Shown here: piece by piece, positions 61,982 to 64,000 of the stretch | Numbering within the stretch: position 1 is the stretch's first letter | How the letters are laid out: every line of letters begins with the position of its first letter | DNA from: Jannaschia helgolandensis | GTDB taxonomy: Bacteria; Pseudomonadota; Alphaproteobacteria; Rhodobacterales; Rhodobacteraceae | DNA: 64,000 nt | NCBI RefSeq assembly: GCF_900109285.1 | Contig: NZ_FNZQ01000004.1 | Location: 1 to 64,000 of the forward strand | Direction of reading: 5' to 3' | Made by a program: the position numbers and the translations under genes | The notes under the pieces: model-generated | Seen by the model: the letters and a program-made list of their open reading frames with translations, nothing else | Database searches by the model: none | What the model was told of the DNA's origin: nothing

Positions 61982-63250
61982 ATGGCCAACACTTCCACTT
62001 CAGGTGACGGTAAAAATACGCTGTATTGCAGCTTTTGCGGCAAGTCACAGCACGAGGTTCGCAAGCTGATTGCGGGTCCGACGGTGTTCATCTGCGACGA
62101 ATGCGTCGAACTGTGCATGGATATCATCCGCGAGGAGACCAAGGCCGCGGGCCTGAAATCCTCCGAAGGGACGCCGACGCCGCGCGAAATCTGCCAGGTG
62201 CTGGACGACTATGTGATCGGTCAGGAACATGCCAAGCGTGTGTTGTCGGTCGCTGTCCACAATCACTACAAGCGCCTTGATAATGCCGGGAAATCCGACA
62301 TCGAGTTGGCCAAGTCCAACATTATGCTGATCGGCCCCACCGGCTGCGGCAAGACGCTGCTGGCGCAGACGCTGGCGCGGATTCTGGATGTGCCGTTCAC
62401 CATGGCCGACGCGACCACGCTGACCGAAGCGGGTTACGTGGGCGAAGACGTCGAGAACATCATCCTCAAGCTGTTGCAGGCGTCCGAATACAACGTCGAG
62501 CGGGCACAGCGCGGCATCGTCTATATCGACGAGGTCGACAAGATCACCCGCAAGTCCGACAACCCGTCGATCACCCGCGACGTATCGGGCGAAGGCGTGC
62601 AGCAGGCCCTGTTGAAGATCATGGAAGGCACCGTCGCCTCCGTACCGCCGCAGGGCGGGCGCAAGCATCCGCAGCAGGAATTCCTGCAGGTCGACACGAC
62701 GAACATCCTGTTCGTCTGCGGCGGGGCCTTTGCCGGTCTCGACAAGATCATCGCGCAGCGCGGCAAGGCGTCCAGCATGGGCTTCGGTGCCGACGTGAAG
62801 GCCCCTGACGAAAAGACCGTGGGTGAATACTTCAAGGATCTGGAGCCGGAAGACCTGTTGAAATTCGGCCTGATCCCGGAATTTGTCGGACGTCTGCCGG
62901 TTATCGCGACGCTGACCGATCTGGATCTGGAGGCGCTGGTGACGATCCTGACGCAGCCGAAGAACGCGCTGGTCAAACAGTATCAGCGCCTGTTCGATCT
63001 GGAGGGCGTGGCCCTGACCTTTACCGATGATGCGTTGCAGGCCATCGGCAAGCGCGCCATCGAACGCAAGACCGGCGCGCGCGGGTTGCGGTCGATCATG
63101 GAAGATATCCTGCTCGACACGATGTTCGAACTGCCCGGCATGGATACGGTCGAGGAAGTCGTCGTGAACGAGGAGGCCGTCCGCCGCGAGGTCAAGCCGC
63201 TGCTGATCCACTCCGACAAGAAGGTGGAGGAACCGGCCTCGGCCGGGTGA
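61982..63250 (+). CDS. clpX: ATP-dependent Clp protease ATP-binding subunit ClpX
   Basis: A 422-residue AAA+ unfoldase. ATG 61982 follows GAGGAGGC. The N-terminal zinc domain has Cys pairs at CSFCGK and CDECVELC; Walker [16 protein letters not shown], Walker B in [10 protein letters not shown], and [20 protein letters not shown] (sensor 2) are present. It unfolds tagged proteins for ClpP and is the docking site for SspB. A terminator follows. Confidence 0.96.
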   Translation: MANTSTSGDGKNTLYCSFCGKSQHEVRKLIAGPTVFICDECVELCMDIIREETKAAGLKSSEGTPTPREICQVLDDYVIGQEHAKRVLSVAVHNHYKRLDNAGKSDIELAKSNIMLIGPTGCGKTLLAQTLARILDVPFTMADATTLTEAGYVGEDVENIILKLLQASEYNVERAQRGIVYIDEVDKITRKSDNPSITRDVSGEGVQQALLKIMEGTVASVPPQGGRKHPQQEFLQVDTTNILFVCGGAFAGLDKIIAQRGKASSMGFGADVKAPDEKTVGEYFKDLEPEDLLKFGLIPEFVGRLPVIATLTDLDLEALVTILTQPKNALVKQYQRLFDLEGVALTFTDDALQAIGKRAIERKTGARGLRSIMEDILLDTMFELPGMDTVEEVVVNEEAVRREVKPLLIHSDKKVEEPASAG

Positions 63251-63272
63251 TCCTATCGCTATCGTATCGACG

Positions 63273-63296
63273 CGCCGCCCCCCTGGGGCGGCGTTT
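63273..63296 (+). terminator. Rho-independent terminator after clpX
   Basis: A nine-base-pair stem (CGCCGCCCC / GGGGCGGCG) with a three-base loop followed by TTT, 22 bases after the clpX stop. Confidence 0.85.
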
Positions 63297-63627
63297 CGGT
63301 TTGCGCGGCATCGCTTCTCTTTCTCTCGTCATCCATCCGCGGCATTGCGCCCGTCAGAACGTGGCGCCATGACCGCCATCAGCCTGGGCCCGGAGAGCAG
63401 GTTCACCCCGGCTGACCGCATGCCGGAAACCGACAGGCCACATGACCCCACGCCGCGGCGGGTCGGTTCAGTCTGAAGATGCGAGCCCCCGACATATTGG
63501 CCACGATTCCGCAAGATATGGTGGGCTGAACACAGCAGGCTTCACAGGTTTGGGAATATGCGCTAGGGTCCCGTCAAGGCAGGTCCGATCAACGAACCGC
63601 CATCGGCAGTAAACAGTCTTGGGGCAG
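63297..63627 (+). other. intergenic region, no gene seen
   Basis: About 330 bases between the clpX terminator and the lipoprotein gene. No coding-like frame with a ribosome-binding site and no tRNA-like element was found. It presumably carries the promoter of the lipoprotein gene. Confidence 0.5.
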
Positions 63628-64000
63628 ATGACAGTGCGACAGGCATTTCACGGGGCGCTTGCCTCCAGAACCATCCGATTCACATCATCCGTCGCGCTGA
63701 TCGCCCTGATCGCGGGCTGCCAGTCCGCGCTCAATGGCGGCAGCGATGCGACCCGTGCGGCCCCGGCCTTTGACAGCGTCCAGCTGATCGAACGCGACGT
63801 CGAGGCGCCCGAAGTCTTCAAGGCACAGGATCGCGCGCTCTGGGATGGACGACCCAGTCTTGGCGGCGTCTGGGTCGCGGCTCCTGGTGTGCGTGACCCG
63901 GAGCGGGTCATCATCCGCAATTCCGACAATGGCAAATTTGTCATAGGCGCTTTGTTCAAGCGTGAACGGGACAACCCCGGCCCGGCTCTGCAACTGTCGT
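63628..64000 (+). CDS. lipoprotein gene, 3' end outside window
   Basis: The frame is open from ATG 63628 to the window end (124 full codons). The N-terminus has a lipoprotein signal with lipobox L-I-A-G-C at about residue 31, followed by a mature part AFDSVQLIERDVEAPEVFKA, ALWDGRPSLGGVWVAAPGVR and ERVIIRNSDNGKFVIGALFK. This resembles a Rhodobacterales outer-membrane-type lipoprotein that may have SPOR- or RlpA-like partners; the rest is not visible. Function unknown. Confidence 0.7.
   Translation, partial: MTVRQAFHGALASRTIRFTSSVALIALIAGCQSALNGGSDATRAAPAFDSVQLIERDVEAPEVFKAQDRALWDGRPSLGGVWVAAPGVRDPERVIIRNSDNGKFVIGALFKRERDNPGPALQLS

Overview
The window is high-GC chromosomal DNA of an alphaproteobacterium, most likely a marine member of the Rhodobacteraceae/Roseobacter group. 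Indicators are a DMSP demethylase gene (dmdA) followed by acuI, a TrgA-family gene, an aroK-aroB pair, a circularly permuted two-piece tmRNA gene, an alphaproteobacterial-type SspB, and a TRAP-type malonate cluster. No rRNA, tRNA, insertion sequence, prophage or CRISPR array was seen. Genes are tightly packed, and many neighbours overlap by 1 to 4 bases (ATGA, GTGA, TGATG), which suggests translational coupling.

Layout. 1-7553: an operon for a complex I-like membrane arm (NuoD-, H-, J-, K-, L-, M- and N-like). Its first gene is cut by the window edge and joins a heavy-metal-binding CPKCG motif and a His-rich linker to a NuoD-like domain whose quinone-site histidines are gone. 7852-9303: a ferric-reductase-like membrane protein and a secreted protein split by a probable frameshift. 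9403-15968: a malonate catabolic cluster (GntR regulator, palindromic operator, TRAP transporter, malonyl-CoA decarboxylase, malonyl-CoA synthetase). 16330-19339: a Crp/Fnr regulator, a LOV-HWE blue-light histidine kinase and a short-chain dehydrogenase. 19511-25561: urate catabolism (puuD, uraH, a puuE-uraD fusion, allA, an NCS2 permease, allE); the allantoate amidohydrolase step is absent. 26437-34926: a minus-strand run alaX, mscS, cysK, GGCT-NUDIX fusion, trgA, cfa, phrB. 35037-39818: a five-gene overlapping operon DUF2182-DUF1326-DinB-dmdA-acuI with a divergent GntR gene and a repeated palindrome between them.

39901-44644: an orphan solute-binding protein, DUF4345, tmRNA (ssrA), sspB, a PmtA-like methyltransferase and fumC. 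44641-49440: DUF4169 and ribbon-helix-helix genes, aroB and aroK, a small membrane peptide, a secreted protein and xerD. 49520-55154: a CorC/CNNM protein, an ArsR plus SRPBCC pair preceded by a strong promoter, dyad and leader ORF, a DUF2235 protein and a CoxL-like molybdoenzyme subunit. 55298-64000: valS, a glycosyltransferase-like gene, an HExxH protein, a fused ArsR-SRPBCC regulator, clpP, clpX and a truncated lipoprotein gene.

Links between genes. The tmRNA, its adaptor SspB and the protease ClpXP all lie within about 22 kb, so most of the trans-translation disposal route is here. The DMSP operon suggests that the DinB, DUF1326 and DUF2182 proteins serve DMSP or thiol metabolism. The complex I-like operon with a metal-binding fusion is the strongest candidate for an undescribed system.
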